Shown here: positions 26,740 through 36,369 of the stretch, one piece after another
Numbering within the stretch: the first letter of the stretch is position 1
Layout of the letters: every line of letters begins with the position of its first letter
Source of the DNA: Candidatus Gastranaerophilales bacterium
GTDB lineage: Bacteria > Cyanobacteriota > Vampirovibrionia > Gastranaerophilales > Gastranaerophilaceae
Direction: 5' to 3'
NCBI GenBank assembly: GCA_944325945.1
Contig: CALVBW010000017.1
Location: 56,345 to 120,344 of the forward strand
DNA length: 64,000 bases
Program-made: the position numbers and the translations under genes
Notes under the pieces: model-generated
Databases searched by the model: none
What the model saw: the letters and a program-made list of their open reading frames with translations, nothing else
What the model was told of the DNA's origin: nothing

Positions 26740-26967
26740 ATGATAATAAATGATTTTGATGATTTTCAGCTAATAAAATATTTATTAAACAAAGAATACA
26801 TGCTTCAAAAAGACCTGTCAGACAAACTCAATGAAAGAACAGGCAAAAAGACAAAGCCGGCGAATTTTTCCGCCAAACTAAAAAGGCAATACTTAACCTG
26901 CCGTGAGTTACGGTATGTTTGCGAAATACTCGGATATGATTTAATTATTCAAAAACGGAAGTTGTAG
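26740..26967 (+). CDS. Small helix-turn-helix protein, 75 aa
   Basis: The segment LLNKEYMLQKDLSDKLNERT, then NFSAKLKRQYLTCRELRYV and ILGYDLIIQKRKL, matches the layout of short XRE-like DNA-binding proteins (helix-turn-helix, then a helix and a strand). Function as a small transcriptional regulator is an inference from this pattern. The promoter suggests a leaderless transcript. No partner gene is adjacent; the pilin gene is divergent. Confidence 0.7.
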   Translation: MIINDFDDFQLIKYLLNKEYMLQKDLSDKLNERTGKKTKPANFSAKLKRQYLTCRELRYVCEILGYDLIIQKRKL

Positions 26968-27084
26968 AATTTCGCCAATATTCAGTATGCTGTCCAGCCT
27001 TTCTTCTTCGCTCGCAATGGCATGAATAGACTTACCCAAATTGTCAAACATGTTGTCCTCTGGCAGGACGGGATGACAGATAAC
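26968..27084. repeat. Intergenic dispersed repeat
   Basis: It contains TTGTCAAACATG followed by a TCCT-CTGG-CAGGA hairpin and GGGATGACAG. The block TTGTCAAACATG is also found at 34637-34648 next to another hairpin, and the ending GGATGACA resembles 4981-4988. No gene is seen. Confidence 0.55.
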
Positions 27085-27879
27085 TTAAAACAATTTTAGT
27101 TGTTCTTCTTTTGCAAAATGCTTGTTGAGGAAGGATTTTCTGTGGTATTTGCAAAGCCCGTATTTATCTATGGCGTCGAGGTGGTCTTTTGTGAGGTAGC
27201 CGGCATTGTGCGCCCAGCCGTACTCCGGAAATTCCGCATCAAGCTTTTCCATGTATCTGTCGCGCGTAACCTTTGCAAGCACGCTTGCGGCAGCAATTGA
27301 CGCAGATTGCGCGTCGCCTTTAATGATAAACTTCTGGGAATAATTCAAATATTTTATGTATCTGTTTCCGTCTACAAAAACAATAAGTTTGTGACGCGGA
27401 ATTTCGAATTCTCCGTGAAGTCTTGCGTAAACCTCGTCACACGCGGTTTTCATGGCTTTTAAAGAAGCATTCAGGATGTTAATTTCTTCAATTTCGTCCA
27501 CCTCAACACACGCGGTTGCGTTAATTGTGTCATTTAAAATAACGTCATATATGCTTTCGCGCTTTTTCTTAGTAAGCTGCTTGCTGTCGTTCAAAACCAT
27601 TAATTCTTCGATTAATTTGCGGCTTTTTTCCCTGAAACACACGGCGCTTGCAAAAACTCCGCCCGCTGCAGGACCTCTGCCCGCTTCATCAGTGCCGATT
27701 ACAGTCCTGTCATCCTGCATATCAAAGGCAAAAAGCTTAATTATCGGGGAATCTGCCGTAAGTTCCGTATTAAGCCGGCGGCTTACCTGACGGTTAATCC
27801 GCTCTTTTTCTTCTGCCGTGCGGTTTTCCATCCGCTCTTTATCAGTGTATTTTTTAATTTTTTCACTCTTCACTAACAT
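27085..27879 (-). CDS. rnhB: Ribonuclease HII
   Basis: RNase HII cuts RNA in RNA-DNA hybrids and at single ribonucleotides. GTDEAGRGPAAGGVFASAV carries the catalytic Asp-Glu pair. KLIVFVDGN and KGDAQSASIAAASVLAKVTRD contribute the other acidic sites. An N-terminal basic extension of about 55 residues (to SPIIKLFAFD) precedes the core, as in long RnhB forms. The ATG at 27879 overlaps rbgA by 17 bases; an internal ATG at 27831 with an AGAGCGG ahead of it is an alternative. Confidence 0.92.
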   Translation of the reverse strand: MLVKSEKIKKYTDKERMENRTAEEKERINRQVSRRLNTELTADSPIIKLFAFDMQDDRTVIGTDEAGRGPAAGGVFASAVCFREKSRKLIEELMVLNDSKQLTKKKRESIYDVILNDTINATACVEVDEIEEINILNASLKAMKTACDEVYARLHGEFEIPRHKLIVFVDGNRYIKYLNYSQKFIIKGDAQSASIAAASVLAKVTRDRYMEKLDAEFPEYGWAHNAGYLTKDHLDAIDKYGLCKYHRKSFLNKHFAKEEQLKLF

Positions 27880-28714
27880 CGTCCAAGATAAACTTTCCTA
27901 TTTTGCCTTCCCTGAAATCTCTCAAAACATAAACGCTTGTGCGCTCGATATCGGGTTTTCCGCCTGAAATAATCCAATTACGCGACAGCGCAATGTTTTC
28001 AAGCGAAATTTCATCAATTTTGTAGTAATTTTTAACCGCGTCAGGGTATTTTTCTTCCAGAAGTTCAAGAAGTGCATCCGCCGCAAGCTCGCTGGAGTAA
28101 GCGTTTTCGGAAACCGAATTTACAAACGCAAGTTTTCTTGCGACTTCTTGATTTTCCTGTTTCATCGGGATAATCCCAGGTGTGTCAAGTAATTCCAGCT
28201 GAGGATTAATTCTGACCCACTGCTGCTGGCGGGTTACGCCCGCTTTTGCACCGGTTTTGGTTTTGGATGAACGGGTTAATTTATTGATTATGCTTGATTT
28301 CCCGACGTTCGGCATCCCGACCACCATAACCCGCGCGGGGCGGCGCAGCAGACCTTTTTTCATCAAAGCTTGAATTCTCGGCTCCGAAAGCTCAACCGCC
28401 TTTTTAACAATTAAAGATAAATCCTTAGAATTTTTAGCATCCGTCGGAATTACGGGAAACCCCGTTTTCTCCTCAAGACGTTTAATCCACGGTGTGAGTT
28501 CTGATTTTTCGGTCAGGTCTGATTTGTTGAGCAAAATTAAACGGGGCTTATCCTGTAACAGCCCCGCAATATTATCATAGCCGCTTGAAAACGGCAGTCT
28601 CGCATCAATCACCTCTATCACGGCATCCACAAGCGTAAGCTGTTCCTTCAACTTACGTTCGGCTTTTGCAATATGCCCCGGATACCAGTGTATGTGAAGT
28701 TTATCTTTTTTCAA
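27863..28714 (-). CDS. rbgA: Ribosome biogenesis GTPase (YlqF/RbgA)
   Basis: It is a circularly permuted GTPase: the G4 motif LNKSDL near residue 60 precedes G1 GMPNVGKSS near residue 133 and G3 DTPGI. The N-terminus HWYPGHIAKAERKLKE is the family hallmark. RbgA helps late assembly of the 50S subunit in Bacillus. The gene overlaps rplS upstream and rnhB downstream, so all three are one operon with a ribosomal protein gene. The 283 residues include the C-terminal ANTAR-like helical domain. Confidence 0.93.
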   Translation of the reverse strand: MKKDKLHIHWYPGHIAKAERKLKEQLTLVDAVIEVIDARLPFSSGYDNIAGLLQDKPRLILLNKSDLTEKSELTPWIKRLEEKTGFPVIPTDAKNSKDLSLIVKKAVELSEPRIQALMKKGLLRRPARVMVVGMPNVGKSSIINKLTRSSKTKTGAKAGVTRQQQWVRINPQLELLDTPGIIPMKQENQEVARKLAFVNSVSENAYSSELAADALLELLEEKYPDAVKNYYKIDEISLENIALSRNWIISGGKPDIERTSVYVLRDFREGKIGKFILDDVSEE

Positions 28715-29054
28715 TTTTTTCCTTAATACGTGTTGCTTTGCCTGAACGTTCTCTCAAATAATACAATTTTGAACGTCTGACATCACCGCGTCTTAAAACA
28801 TTAATTTTTTCGATTCTCGGTGAGTGTACCAGAAATACTCTTTCAACGCCAACGCCTTGAAATACTTTTCTTACCGTAATTGTTTTGTTGATACCTGAGC
28901 CGTGTTCTTTAATTATTGTACCTTCAAAAGCCTGTGTTCTTTCTTTGTTTCCTTCAATAATTCTGACGAAAACTTTTACGGTATCGCCGGGGTTCATTTC
29001 CGGTAATTCTTTTTCCAAATATGGTTTTTCCAATTCTTGAATAATAGGGTTCAT
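28701..29054 (-). CDS. rplS: 50S ribosomal protein L19
   Basis: The 117-residue protein has the typical FEGTIIKEHGSGINKTITVR, GVGVERVFLVHSPRIEKI and RRGDVRRSKLYYLRERSGKA. L19 sits at the 30S-50S interface. I chose the ATG at 29054, which is 9 bases after AAAGGA; a GTG two codons earlier is too close to that site. First gene of the rplS-rbgA-rnhB operon. Confidence 0.95.
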   Translation of the reverse strand: MNPIIQELEKPYLEKELPEMNPGDTVKVFVRIIEGNKERTQAFEGTIIKEHGSGINKTITVRKVFQGVGVERVFLVHSPRIEKINVLRRGDVRRSKLYYLRERSGKATRIKEKIEKR

Positions 29055-29325
29055 TTTCACTTTTCCTTTATATTTAATCAGTACTAATAAATAAATTCCT
29101 TAAATCGGTGTTTTGATGATTTCTTCCACAATAAAATCCACCGACGCACGTAAACAAATATTATATTAAAGAAAAATTAAATTCAAGTGTGGATTAAGAA
29201 AAGTTAAAAGATTAATAATTTATGCAGTCTTTAATTAATAGTTTTTAACATATTAATTGCAATTTTAATGTGTCCGTCGTATTATAAACTAACGAGTGTA
29301 TTTTGTACAATAAAGGTGCGGTTAT

Positions 29326-30198
29326 ATGGCATTAAATTTTCAGGAACTGGTATTTAATTTACAAAAATTTTGGTCGGATTACGGCTGCATAATCCAGCAG
29401 CCTTATGATATAGAAAAAGGCGCGTCAACCATGAATCCGGCAACATTTTTAAGAGCATTAGGGCCGGAACCGTGGAATACAGCCATGATAGAACCCTGCA
29501 GACGCCCGACGGATGCAAGATACGGTGAAAACCCCAACCGTCTCGGACATTATTTTCAGTTTCAGGTTATTTTAAAACCTTCTCCCGATAATGCTCAGGA
29601 ACTTTATTTGAAAAGTCTGGAGGCTATGGGAATTGATTTGAAAGAGCATGACGTGCGCTTTGTTGAGGATAACTGGGAATCTCCGACGCTGGGTGCAGCT
29701 GGTGTTGGCTGGGAAGTCTGGCTTGACGGAATGGAAATTACACAGTTTACGTATTTCCAGCAGGTCGGAGGGTTGGAAGTTAAGCCGGTTGCGCTTGAAT
29801 TGACCTACGGGCTTGAACGTATCGCCATGTATTTGCAAAATAAAGAATCGGTTTACGATATTATGTGGAACGATACGCTCAAATACGGCGACATTTACCT
29901 CCAGAACGAAATTGAGCAGTCTAAATATAATTTTGAAGTTTCCGACGCAAAATCATTGTTTACAATGTTTGATTTGTATCAAAAAGAGGTTGATAATTGT
30001 GTTGGAGCAAAACTCGTTTTGCCCGCGTATGATTATGTTTTGAAATGCTCGCATACCTTTAATCTGCTTGATGCAAGAGGGGTTATAAGCAAAGACGAAC
30101 GAATTAATTTTATAAACAGAGTCAGAACAATGGCGTCAGCCGTTGCAAAATTGTATGTAGAACAAAGAGAAGAAATGGGTTTCCCTCTTTGTAAATAA
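29326..30198 (+). CDS. glyQ: Glycyl-tRNA synthetase alpha subunit
   Basis: GlyQ is the class II catalytic subunit of the bacterial alpha2-beta2 enzyme. Start [36 protein letters not shown], the motif 2 region [19 protein letters not shown] and [15 protein letters not shown] are all present. Length 290 is normal. The beta subunit gene glyS does not follow; permease genes do, 15 bases later. A weak promoter (TACAAT at 29306) lies just upstream. Confidence 0.95.
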   Translation: MALNFQELVFNLQKFWSDYGCIIQQPYDIEKGASTMNPATFLRALGPEPWNTAMIEPCRRPTDARYGENPNRLGHYFQFQVILKPSPDNAQELYLKSLEAMGIDLKEHDVRFVEDNWESPTLGAAGVGWEVWLDGMEITQFTYFQQVGGLEVKPVALELTYGLERIAMYLQNKESVYDIMWNDTLKYGDIYLQNEIEQSKYNFEVSDAKSLFTMFDLYQKEVDNCVGAKLVLPAYDYVLKCSHTFNLLDARGVISKDERINFINRVRTMASAVAKLYVEQREEMGFPLCK

Positions 30199-30213
30199 CG
30201 ATAAGGAATATAG

Positions 30214-31803
30214 ATGGCAGAAAAATACAGTCGCGCGACTTTAACCCGCAATTTTTTAAAGACAATTACTAGAATTAAAAATCCTGATGAGATGCTTGAA
30301 GAAGCAAGCGGAGCAGGGCTTGAAAAGACACTTGGCGTATGGGATTTAATTATTCTGGGCGTGGGTGCGATTATCGGCTCCGGAATATTTGCGGTAGTCG
30401 GGATAGCGGCAGCCGGAGGAGATTCATCTCTGGGTGCAGGTCCGGGATTGATGATTTCCATGGTAATTGCGGCAATTGCGTGCATATTTTCAGCACTTTG
30501 TTATTCTGAATTCGCCACAATGATACCTGTTGCGGGCGGTGCTTATACATATACGTTTGCGACACTTGGTGAATTTGCTGCGTGGATGGTCGGATGGGTT
30601 TTGATGCTTGAATATGCAATCGGGTTTATTGCGGTTGCGTGTGCATGGAGTAATCATCTGGTGCAGTTTTTAAGCGGCTTTGAAAGATTTTTGCCTGCGT
30701 GGCTTTCAAATCCGCCGGTCTGGCTTGTGAATGACCCGTTTACTGCCTCTAAAATCGTTGCGGCAAATCCTGATATTTTTGTGCCGAGAGTATTCGGAGT
30801 TCCTATTTGCATAAATCTGCCTGCAATATTGATTGTTTTATTGATGACGGCGATCCTTGTAAAAGGTACAAAAGATTCCGCAAAAATGGCGGGAATTATG
30901 GTTTTTGTAAAATTAGCGGTCATTGCGTTATTTGTAATTGCCGGCGCGTTTTACGTAAGACCGGAAAACTGGACGCCTTTTGCTCCGAACGGTATTGAGG
31001 GAATTTTTGCGGGTGCATTTTTAATTTTCTTTGCATATATAGGCTTTGATGCTCTTGCAACAGCAGCCGAGGAATGCAAAAATCCGCAGAAAGATTTGCC
31101 TGTCGGAATTATCGGGTCGCTTATTGTAACAACAATTGTGTATGTGCTTGTGGCGCTTGTTTTAACCGGTATGCAGGATACGTCAGGAGCTGTGCCTGCG
31201 GGATTTTTGAAGGCTCCGATGGCTTATTGCATGATGACAATTGCACATCAAAATTGGGCTGCAGGTTTAATTTCCATCGGCTCTCTTGCCGGTCTGACGT
31301 CAGTTTTACTGGTTCTTGAAATGGCTGCAACAAGAATTTTGTATGCGATGAGCAGGGATCATTTTATTTCAAAAAGATTTCAAAAAATCCACCCGAAATT
31401 CAAAACTCCTGCGCTTTTGACATGGACTGTCGGGCTTTTGGCGGTTGTCGGAATTTTAACGCTTAACCTTGATGTGGCGGCTGAACTCTGCAATTACGGA
31501 ACATTTACGTCATTTATAATCGTTTGTGTTGCGGTATTGATTTTGAGAAAAACCGATCCTGACCGTCCCAGACCCTTTAAGGTGCCTTTTTCACCGGTTG
31601 TGCCGGCGCTCGGTATAATTACCTGCGGCGGGCTGATGGTTTATAAATCAATGCAGCCTTCAAGTTCTGCGCTTTTGTTCCCAGTCTGGCTCGGCGTGGG
31701 TGCTATGATTTACCTTTTGTACGGTTTTGTCAAAAACCGCTTAAATGAAAATAAAATTCATAATGAAAAAGTTCATAACAGAAAACAGGAATTACTCAAA
31801 TAA
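30214..31803 (+). CDS. Amino acid permease (APC superfamily)
   Basis: The 529-residue inner membrane protein has about 12 predicted helices. The first helix signature GVGAIIGSGIFAVVG, the CYSEFATMIPVAGGAYTYTF helix 3 region and FFAYIGFDALATAAEECKNP are typical of the cationic amino acid/YfnA branch of APC transporters. It is followed immediately (TAAATG) by a close paralog, so the pair arose by tandem duplication. The substrate cannot be read from sequence. Confidence 0.9.
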   Translation: MAEKYSRATLTRNFLKTITRIKNPDEMLEEASGAGLEKTLGVWDLIILGVGAIIGSGIFAVVGIAAAGGDSSLGAGPGLMISMVIAAIACIFSALCYSEFATMIPVAGGAYTYTFATLGEFAAWMVGWVLMLEYAIGFIAVACAWSNHLVQFLSGFERFLPAWLSNPPVWLVNDPFTASKIVAANPDIFVPRVFGVPICINLPAILIVLLMTAILVKGTKDSAKMAGIMVFVKLAVIALFVIAGAFYVRPENWTPFAPNGIEGIFAGAFLIFFAYIGFDALATAAEECKNPQKDLPVGIIGSLIVTTIVYVLVALVLTGMQDTSGAVPAGFLKAPMAYCMMTIAHQNWAAGLISIGSLAGLTSVLLVLEMAATRILYAMSRDHFISKRFQKIHPKFKTPALLTWTVGLLAVVGILTLNLDVAAELCNYGTFTSFIIVCVAVLILRKTDPDRPRPFKVPFSPVVPALGIITCGGLMVYKSMQPSSSALLFPVWLGVGAMIYLLYGFVKNRLNENKIHNEKVHNRKQELLK

Positions 31804-33360
31804 ATGGCATTTAAAACAATATTATCAAATATGTTAATTAAAAAAAGCCCCGACGAGTTGATTGCGGTAAGCAAAAAGTCAGAGCTGAAAAAGACTTTGA
31901 ATGTTTTTGACCTTATCGTAATCGGTATCGGCGCGGTTGTCGGAACGGGAATTTTTACGATAATCGGCAGTGCCATTCAAGGCGGTCCAGAAGGTGTCGG
32001 TGCAGGTCCCGCGATTATAATTTCTATGGTTCTGGCTGTTGTTGCGTGCGTATTTTCGGCATTATGTTATTCCGAAATTGCCGCCATGATTCCGGTAGCG
32101 GGCAGTGCTTATACCTATACATACGCTACGATGGGTGAATTTATGGCGTGGATGGTCGGCTGGATTTTGATGCTGGAGTATGCAATCGGAAATATTACGG
32201 TCGCAAGTGCATGGACAGGGTATTTTGCCCAGTTTTTGAAGGGCTTTAAACATATTCTGCCGCATTTTGTAACGAATTTTCCGCTGTGGCTCAGAAACGA
32301 TTACCGTTATATGTTTGCATTCTGCGACAAATACGGGCTTGATCCGCATACGCAGATGCCGTTCATTTTTGATAAAATCCCTGTGGCGATTAATTTGCCG
32401 GCGATTTTTATTGTGCTTGTTTTGACAATGCTTTTGATAAGGGGGGTAAAAGAATCCACCCGTGTTGCGAGTATTATGGTCGGAATTAATATGTTTATGA
32501 TAATTTCGTTCATTGTTGTCGGGTCTTTTTATGTAAAGCCTGAAAACTGGACGCCTTTTGCCCCGAACGGCTTTGAAGGAATTTTCATGGGTGCGTTTAT
32601 AATTTTCTTTGCATATATCGGTTTTGACGCAATATCCACCACTGCCGAAGAAACCGAAAATCCGCAGAGAGATTTGCCTATTGCAATTCTGGGTACGCTT
32701 GTTTTGTGTACGATTTTATATGTTCTGGTTGCACTTGTTTTGACAGGAACTGTTCCTCTGCATCATATTGATACTCAGGCGCCTATTGCGCATGCCATGC
32801 GTATGATAGGCAAGGACTGGTTCGCAGGACTTTTATCTGTCGGCGCTTTGTGTGCACTGACGTCGGTTCTGTTGATTTATCAGCTTGGAACAACCAGAAT
32901 TTTGTACGCTATGAGCAGAGACAGATTTTTGCCTAAATCTCTCAGGTTAATCCACAGAAAATACAGAACTCCGCACGTTTTGACATGGATTTCCGGAATT
33001 GTTGTTATAATTTGTGCTTTGTTTATGGATTTGAGCATATCCGCTGAATTGTGCAACTTCGGAACATTTACGTCATTTATCATTATTTGTATTGCGGTAT
33101 TGATTTTAAGAAAAACAGATCCTGACCGCCCCAGACCGTTTAAGGTGCCTTTTACTCCGCTGTTTCCTATACTTGGTATTCTGACATGCGGCGGGCTTAT
33201 GGTTTATTCAATGAAATTTTTGACAACTTCATCTCTATATTTTCCGTTGTGGATGCTTATAGGGTTGTTGATTTACGTTACATACGGTTATAAGCAGAAA
33301 AGGCTTGAAGAAAAATCAAAACTTGCCCGTGAGTCTAAAATAAAAACTATATGCCGTTAG
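31804..33360 (+). CDS. Amino acid permease (APC superfamily), tandem paralog
   Basis: The 518-residue protein shares the whole architecture of its upstream neighbour (GIGAVVGTGIFTIIG, YSEIAAMIPVAGSAYTYTY, FAYIGFDAISTTAEETENP, and an identical KTDPDRPRPFKVPF near the end). Differences cluster in the loop between helices 3 and 5. Its ATG abuts the stop of the first permease, so translation is probably coupled. A pair of related permeases could differ in substrate or act together; this is not decided by sequence. Confidence 0.9.
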   Translation: MAFKTILSNMLIKKSPDELIAVSKKSELKKTLNVFDLIVIGIGAVVGTGIFTIIGSAIQGGPEGVGAGPAIIISMVLAVVACVFSALCYSEIAAMIPVAGSAYTYTYATMGEFMAWMVGWILMLEYAIGNITVASAWTGYFAQFLKGFKHILPHFVTNFPLWLRNDYRYMFAFCDKYGLDPHTQMPFIFDKIPVAINLPAIFIVLVLTMLLIRGVKESTRVASIMVGINMFMIISFIVVGSFYVKPENWTPFAPNGFEGIFMGAFIIFFAYIGFDAISTTAEETENPQRDLPIAILGTLVLCTILYVLVALVLTGTVPLHHIDTQAPIAHAMRMIGKDWFAGLLSVGALCALTSVLLIYQLGTTRILYAMSRDRFLPKSLRLIHRKYRTPHVLTWISGIVVIICALFMDLSISAELCNFGTFTSFIIICIAVLILRKTDPDRPRPFKVPFTPLFPILGILTCGGLMVYSMKFLTTSSLYFPLWMLIGLLIYVTYGYKQKRLEEKSKLARESKIKTICR

Positions 33361-33371
33361 CAGGAGTATTT

Positions 33372-34481
33372 ATGAGAAAATTATGCGTTATATTTTGTAT
33401 GTTTTTTAGTTTAATTGCACCTGCATTTGCTGATGGAACGCAAGTTCTGCCTGCAGAAAAAGGTGTTGTCGAAAATATTGAATATATTGATATGGATAAC
33501 ATTCAAGGCGGTGACTCCAATCAGGTTAAGCAGGAGGCTACAGTCAGGATTTTGACAGGTCAGTTTAAAGGCGAAACGGTTGAGCTTGATAATATGCTGA
33601 CCGGAAACCCCGCATATGACATTATGCTTTCCAAAGGTGACAGGATTGTTTTACACCTTGAGCCGAGAGTCGAATTTGTTGAAGATGTTACGGACGTTGA
33701 CTTTTTTATTTCGGATATAGAAAGAGTGAACGCTATTTACATTTTTACTGGAATATTTTTCCTGATGCTGCTTGCAATCGGGCGTAAAAAAGGAATTTTA
33801 AGCTTTGTATCAATAGTTGCGACGGTTGCATTAATCTTTTTTGCGCTGACACCGATGATTTTGTATGAAGTGTCGCCGATTTTGGCATCGCTTATCGTCT
33901 GTATATTGTCGACGATTATTACAATATATCTGGTCGGCGGGCTTAACTGGAAAAGCACCTCGGCGATTTTAGGCTCAATCGTAAGCGTCGGATTTGCGGC
34001 GGCGCTTTCAATATTAAGCATAAAACTGGCTACCCTCACGGGATTTGCCGGAGAAGAGCCGATGTTTTTGTATACCGCAAGACCGGATCTGGATTTTACG
34101 GGAATTTTGTCTGCCTCAATGATGCTTGCCGCACTCGGAGCTGTTATGGACACTGCGGTTTCAATTGCAAGCACGATTAACGAAATTTACCTGACAAATA
34201 CTGATTTAACGGTAAAAGATCTTTTTAAATCAGGCATGAACGTCGGACGCGATATAATCGGTACAATGTCAAACACTCTTATTCTGGTATATCTCGGAAG
34301 CTCTTTGCCGCTTGTTCTTTTATCCAGCAATATTGATTTAAATAAATTTTTTAATCTTAATCAGGTTGCGACAGAAATTACATCCGCGCTTATCGGAAGT
34401 ATTGCAATCCTTGCATGTGTTCCGATTACCGCAATTATCAGCGCCTATTTGATTAAAACAAAACAAGAATTTGAAATATAG
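33372..34481 (+). CDS. YibE/F family membrane protein
   Basis: The 369-residue protein has a signal peptide or first helix (MRKLCVIFCMFFSLIAPAFA), a soluble OB-like external domain (residues 22-120) and about eight C-terminal membrane helices. The patterns GLNWKSTSAILGSIVSVGF, ALGAVMDTAVSIASTINEI and GMNVGRDIIGTMSNTLILVY are characteristic of YibE/F. The family role is unknown. I chose the ATG at 33372, preceded by AGGAG. It overlaps nothing but follows the permease by 11 bases, probably in the same transcript. Confidence 0.88.
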   Translation: MRKLCVIFCMFFSLIAPAFADGTQVLPAEKGVVENIEYIDMDNIQGGDSNQVKQEATVRILTGQFKGETVELDNMLTGNPAYDIMLSKGDRIVLHLEPRVEFVEDVTDVDFFISDIERVNAIYIFTGIFFLMLLAIGRKKGILSFVSIVATVALIFFALTPMILYEVSPILASLIVCILSTIITIYLVGGLNWKSTSAILGSIVSVGFAAALSILSIKLATLTGFAGEEPMFLYTARPDLDFTGILSASMMLAALGAVMDTAVSIASTINEIYLTNTDLTVKDLFKSGMNVGRDIIGTMSNTLILVYLGSSLPLVLLSSNIDLNKFFNLNQVATEITSALIGSIAILACVPITAIISAYLIKTKQEFEI

Positions 34482-34580
34482 TGAATAAGGAAATAAGGTA
34501 ATAGGGGAATAAGTGTTATATAAAAAAAGGATATTGAAAAAACTCCACTCAGATTAATTTTTGATACAACTTATTCACTT
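34481..34580 (+). repeat. Heptad-ended dispersed repeat, copy A
   Basis: It starts at the yibE/F-like gene stop with GAATAAG-type heptads, then TAAGTGTTATATAAAAA, a variable middle, CTCAGATTAAT, GATACAACTTA and TTCACTT. The same core is found at 37096 and 39155 (both inverted) and 47447. Confidence 0.85.
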
Positions 34581-34710
34581 AGAGTATTGTCCTGCCTTTG
34601 GCAGTGTAAGATGATATTTATAGGCATACCAACGTTGTCAAACATGCTTTCGTGCCTTAGGCACCCCTCTCCCTGCGTGAGAGGGGGCTATTTCACCAGC
34701 GAATTCATAA
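34581..34710. repeat. Intergenic hairpin repeats
   Basis: It contains TCCTGCCTTTGGCAG, TTGTCAAACATG (as at 27030), a GTGCCTTAGGCAC palindrome and CCCTCTCCCTGCGTGAGAGGG. These are typical of mobile palindromic repeats. No coding frame is credible. Confidence 0.55.
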
Positions 34711-34739
34711 AAAAAAGACACCCTCAGGGTGTCTTTTTT
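34711..34739. terminator. Bidirectional intrinsic terminator between the yibE/F-like gene and metK
   Basis: A-run, GACACCC, 3-base loop TCA, GGGTGTC, T-run. The stem with A and T tracts on both sides can stop transcripts from both convergent genes. Confidence 0.88.
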
Positions 34740-34756
34740 GGGTCAATATTTTACTT

Positions 34757-36028
34757 TTATGAGCAGCTTACACAGGAAAGCGCCTGAGATTTCAAGGCAT
34801 CCGCCTTGTCAACTCGTTCCCACGGAACATCAATATCAGTTCTGCCCATATGACCGTAAGCAGCCAGCAATTGATAGAATTTACCGCCGTTTTTAGCAGG
34901 CAAACCGCGCAAATCAAACTGTTTGATAATTCCTGCAGGTCTTAAATCGAAGTTTTTGTACACTAAATCTGAAATTTCATCGTCTGAAATTTTGCCTGTA
35001 CCGAAAGTGTCAACCATAATTGAAACAGGTTCAGCAACACCGATTGCATAAGCCAATTCGATTTCGCATTTTTCCGCCAAACCTGCGGCAACAATGTTTT
35101 TGGCAACATATCTTGCGGCATAAGCAGCAGATCTGTCAACTTTTGTAGGATCTTTGCCGGAAAAAGCACCGCCGCCGTGGCGTGAATATCCGCCGTAGGT
35201 GTCAACGATAATTTTTCTGCCTGTTAAACCCGCGTCACCCTGGGGTCCGCCCACTACAAAACGTCCTGACGGGTTCACAAGAATTATTGTTTTGTCATCC
35301 AATTTTATTGATTCGTGTGAGAAAACCTCGTCAATTACGTATTTTGTAATATCTCGTCTTATAATTTCCTGAACTTTATAGTTATCTGTTTCGCCGAGAA
35401 TTTCAGGGTCGTGCTGGGTTGAGATTAAGACGGTATGAATTCTTGCAGGTTTTCCGTCAACGTATTCAACAGTAACCTGTGATTTGCCGTCCGGTCTCAA
35501 ATAATCCAGAACGCCTTCTTTTCTGACTTTTGCAAGCCTGTGAGAAAGCTTGTGAGCCAAACTGATAGGCAAAGGCATCAATTCAGGTGTTTCGTTACAC
35601 GCATAACCGAACATAATGCCCTGATCGCCCGCACCGATGTTTTCTGTTTCGGAAACTGATGTATCAGCGTTGTCTGAACGGGTTTCGAGCGCTTTATTAA
35701 CGCCGCCTGCAATATCACAAGATTGCTCATCAATGCTTGTCAAAACAGCGCAGGTTTTATAGTCAAAACCGCCGCCTTCACTGCCTTTATAACCGATGTT
35801 TTTAATCGTATTTCTGACAACTTCCGGAATATCTACATAGCAATCCGCGGTAATTTCGCCGCATACAAGCGCCATGCCTGTCGTAACAGTTGTTTCCGCC
35901 GCAACACGTGCCTGCGGGTACTTTGTCAAAAATTCATCCAAAATCGCGTCAGATATCTGATCGCAAACTTTGTCGGGGTGCCCTTCCGTTACTGATTCGG
36001 AAGTAAATAAAAAATTTCTTGGTGTCAT
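34757..36028 (-). CDS. metK: S-adenosylmethionine synthetase
   Basis: MetK makes SAM from methionine and ATP. All family motifs are seen: [56 protein letters not shown] and [19 protein letters not shown] (phosphate loop). I chose the ATG at 36028 ([12 protein letters not shown]) because GGAG lies 10 bases upstream and earlier frame residues are unrelated. Length 423. It has its own promoter with a leader of about 66 bases that can fold. A C-terminal tail with CVSCS is unusual. Confidence 0.95.
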   Translation of the reverse strand: MTPRNFLFTSESVTEGHPDKVCDQISDAILDEFLTKYPQARVAAETTVTTGMALVCGEITADCYVDIPEVVRNTIKNIGYKGSEGGGFDYKTCAVLTSIDEQSCDIAGGVNKALETRSDNADTSVSETENIGAGDQGIMFGYACNETPELMPLPISLAHKLSHRLAKVRKEGVLDYLRPDGKSQVTVEYVDGKPARIHTVLISTQHDPEILGETDNYKVQEIIRRDITKYVIDEVFSHESIKLDDKTIILVNPSGRFVVGGPQGDAGLTGRKIIVDTYGGYSRHGGGAFSGKDPTKVDRSAAYAARYVAKNIVAAGLAEKCEIELAYAIGVAEPVSIMVDTFGTGKISDDEISDLVYKNFDLRPAGIIKQFDLRGLPAKNGGKFYQLLAAYGHMGRTDIDVPWERVDKADALKSQALSCVSCS

Positions 36029-36100
36029 TTCTTTGTTCTCCTTAATTCTTTTACCGCCGGTAAGTCTTTTAATTCCAACCCGGCCACTCCATTGAATTAC

Positions 36101-36129
36101 ATTATAATCCTGTAAATTTTTAAAATCAA
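36101..36129 (-). promoter_or_regulatory. metK promoter
   Basis: On the minus strand TTGATT (36129-36124), a 17-base spacer and TATAAT (36106-36101). The leader of about 66 bases contains a GCCGGGT/ACCGGC stem before the ribosome site. Confidence 0.65.
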
Positions 36130-36143
36130 ATAATTCCGTGATT

Positions 36144-36296
36144 TTACTTAATATATGAAACACTTATCAAAAGCCCGTCAGCCAGAACTTCCGCAACCGA
36201 CCACCTCAAAGGTTCAATACCAAGATTTTGAAGCTCACGCTCAATCAAAATGTCGTCGTCCGTATATTTAATTTTTACAAAGTCTGTTGTTATCAT
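36144..36296 (-). CDS. Small protein, 50 aa, unknown
   Basis: The ATG at 36296 follows TATAAT (36308-36303, with TGG before it) by exactly six bases, so the mRNA is predicted leaderless. The 50-residue acidic protein begins [19 protein letters not shown] and ends LLISVSYIK. No known family is recognised. The frame ends before the metK promoter region. It is divergent from the toxin gene; the two start codons are 74 bases apart. Confidence 0.6.
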   Translation of the reverse strand: MITTDFVKIKYTDDDILIERELQNLGIEPLRWSVAEVLADGLLISVSYIK

Positions 36297-36302
36297 AATA
36301 TC

Positions 36303-36308
36303 ATTATA
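36303..36308 (-). promoter_or_regulatory. TATAAT box six bases before the ATG at 36296
   Basis: TG-G-TATAAT read on the minus strand, then six bases and ATG: an extended -10 with a predicted start at the codon itself. No Shine-Dalgarno sequence fits between. Confidence 0.6.
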
Positions 36309-36334
36309 CCACAATATAAATAACTTGATTTATG

Positions 36335-36363
36335 TTGACAAAAATCAAGAATTATGTTATAAT
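36335..36363 (+). promoter_or_regulatory. Consensus promoter giving a leaderless toxin mRNA
   Basis: TTGACA (36335-36340), 17 bases, TATAAT (36358-36363, with TGT before it), then six bases and ATG at 36370. All elements match consensus, and the start site should coincide with the A of the ATG. Confidence 0.8.
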
Positions 36364-36369
36364 GATAAT

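Noticed and set aside
30033..30485. Long antisense frame over glyQ and the first permease
   Set aside because: Antisense shadow of well-supported genes, caused by codon bias in the sense frames.
34481..34580. CRISPR array at the heptad repeats
   Set aside because: The 7-base units are contiguous without spacers of constant length, and no cas gene is present.
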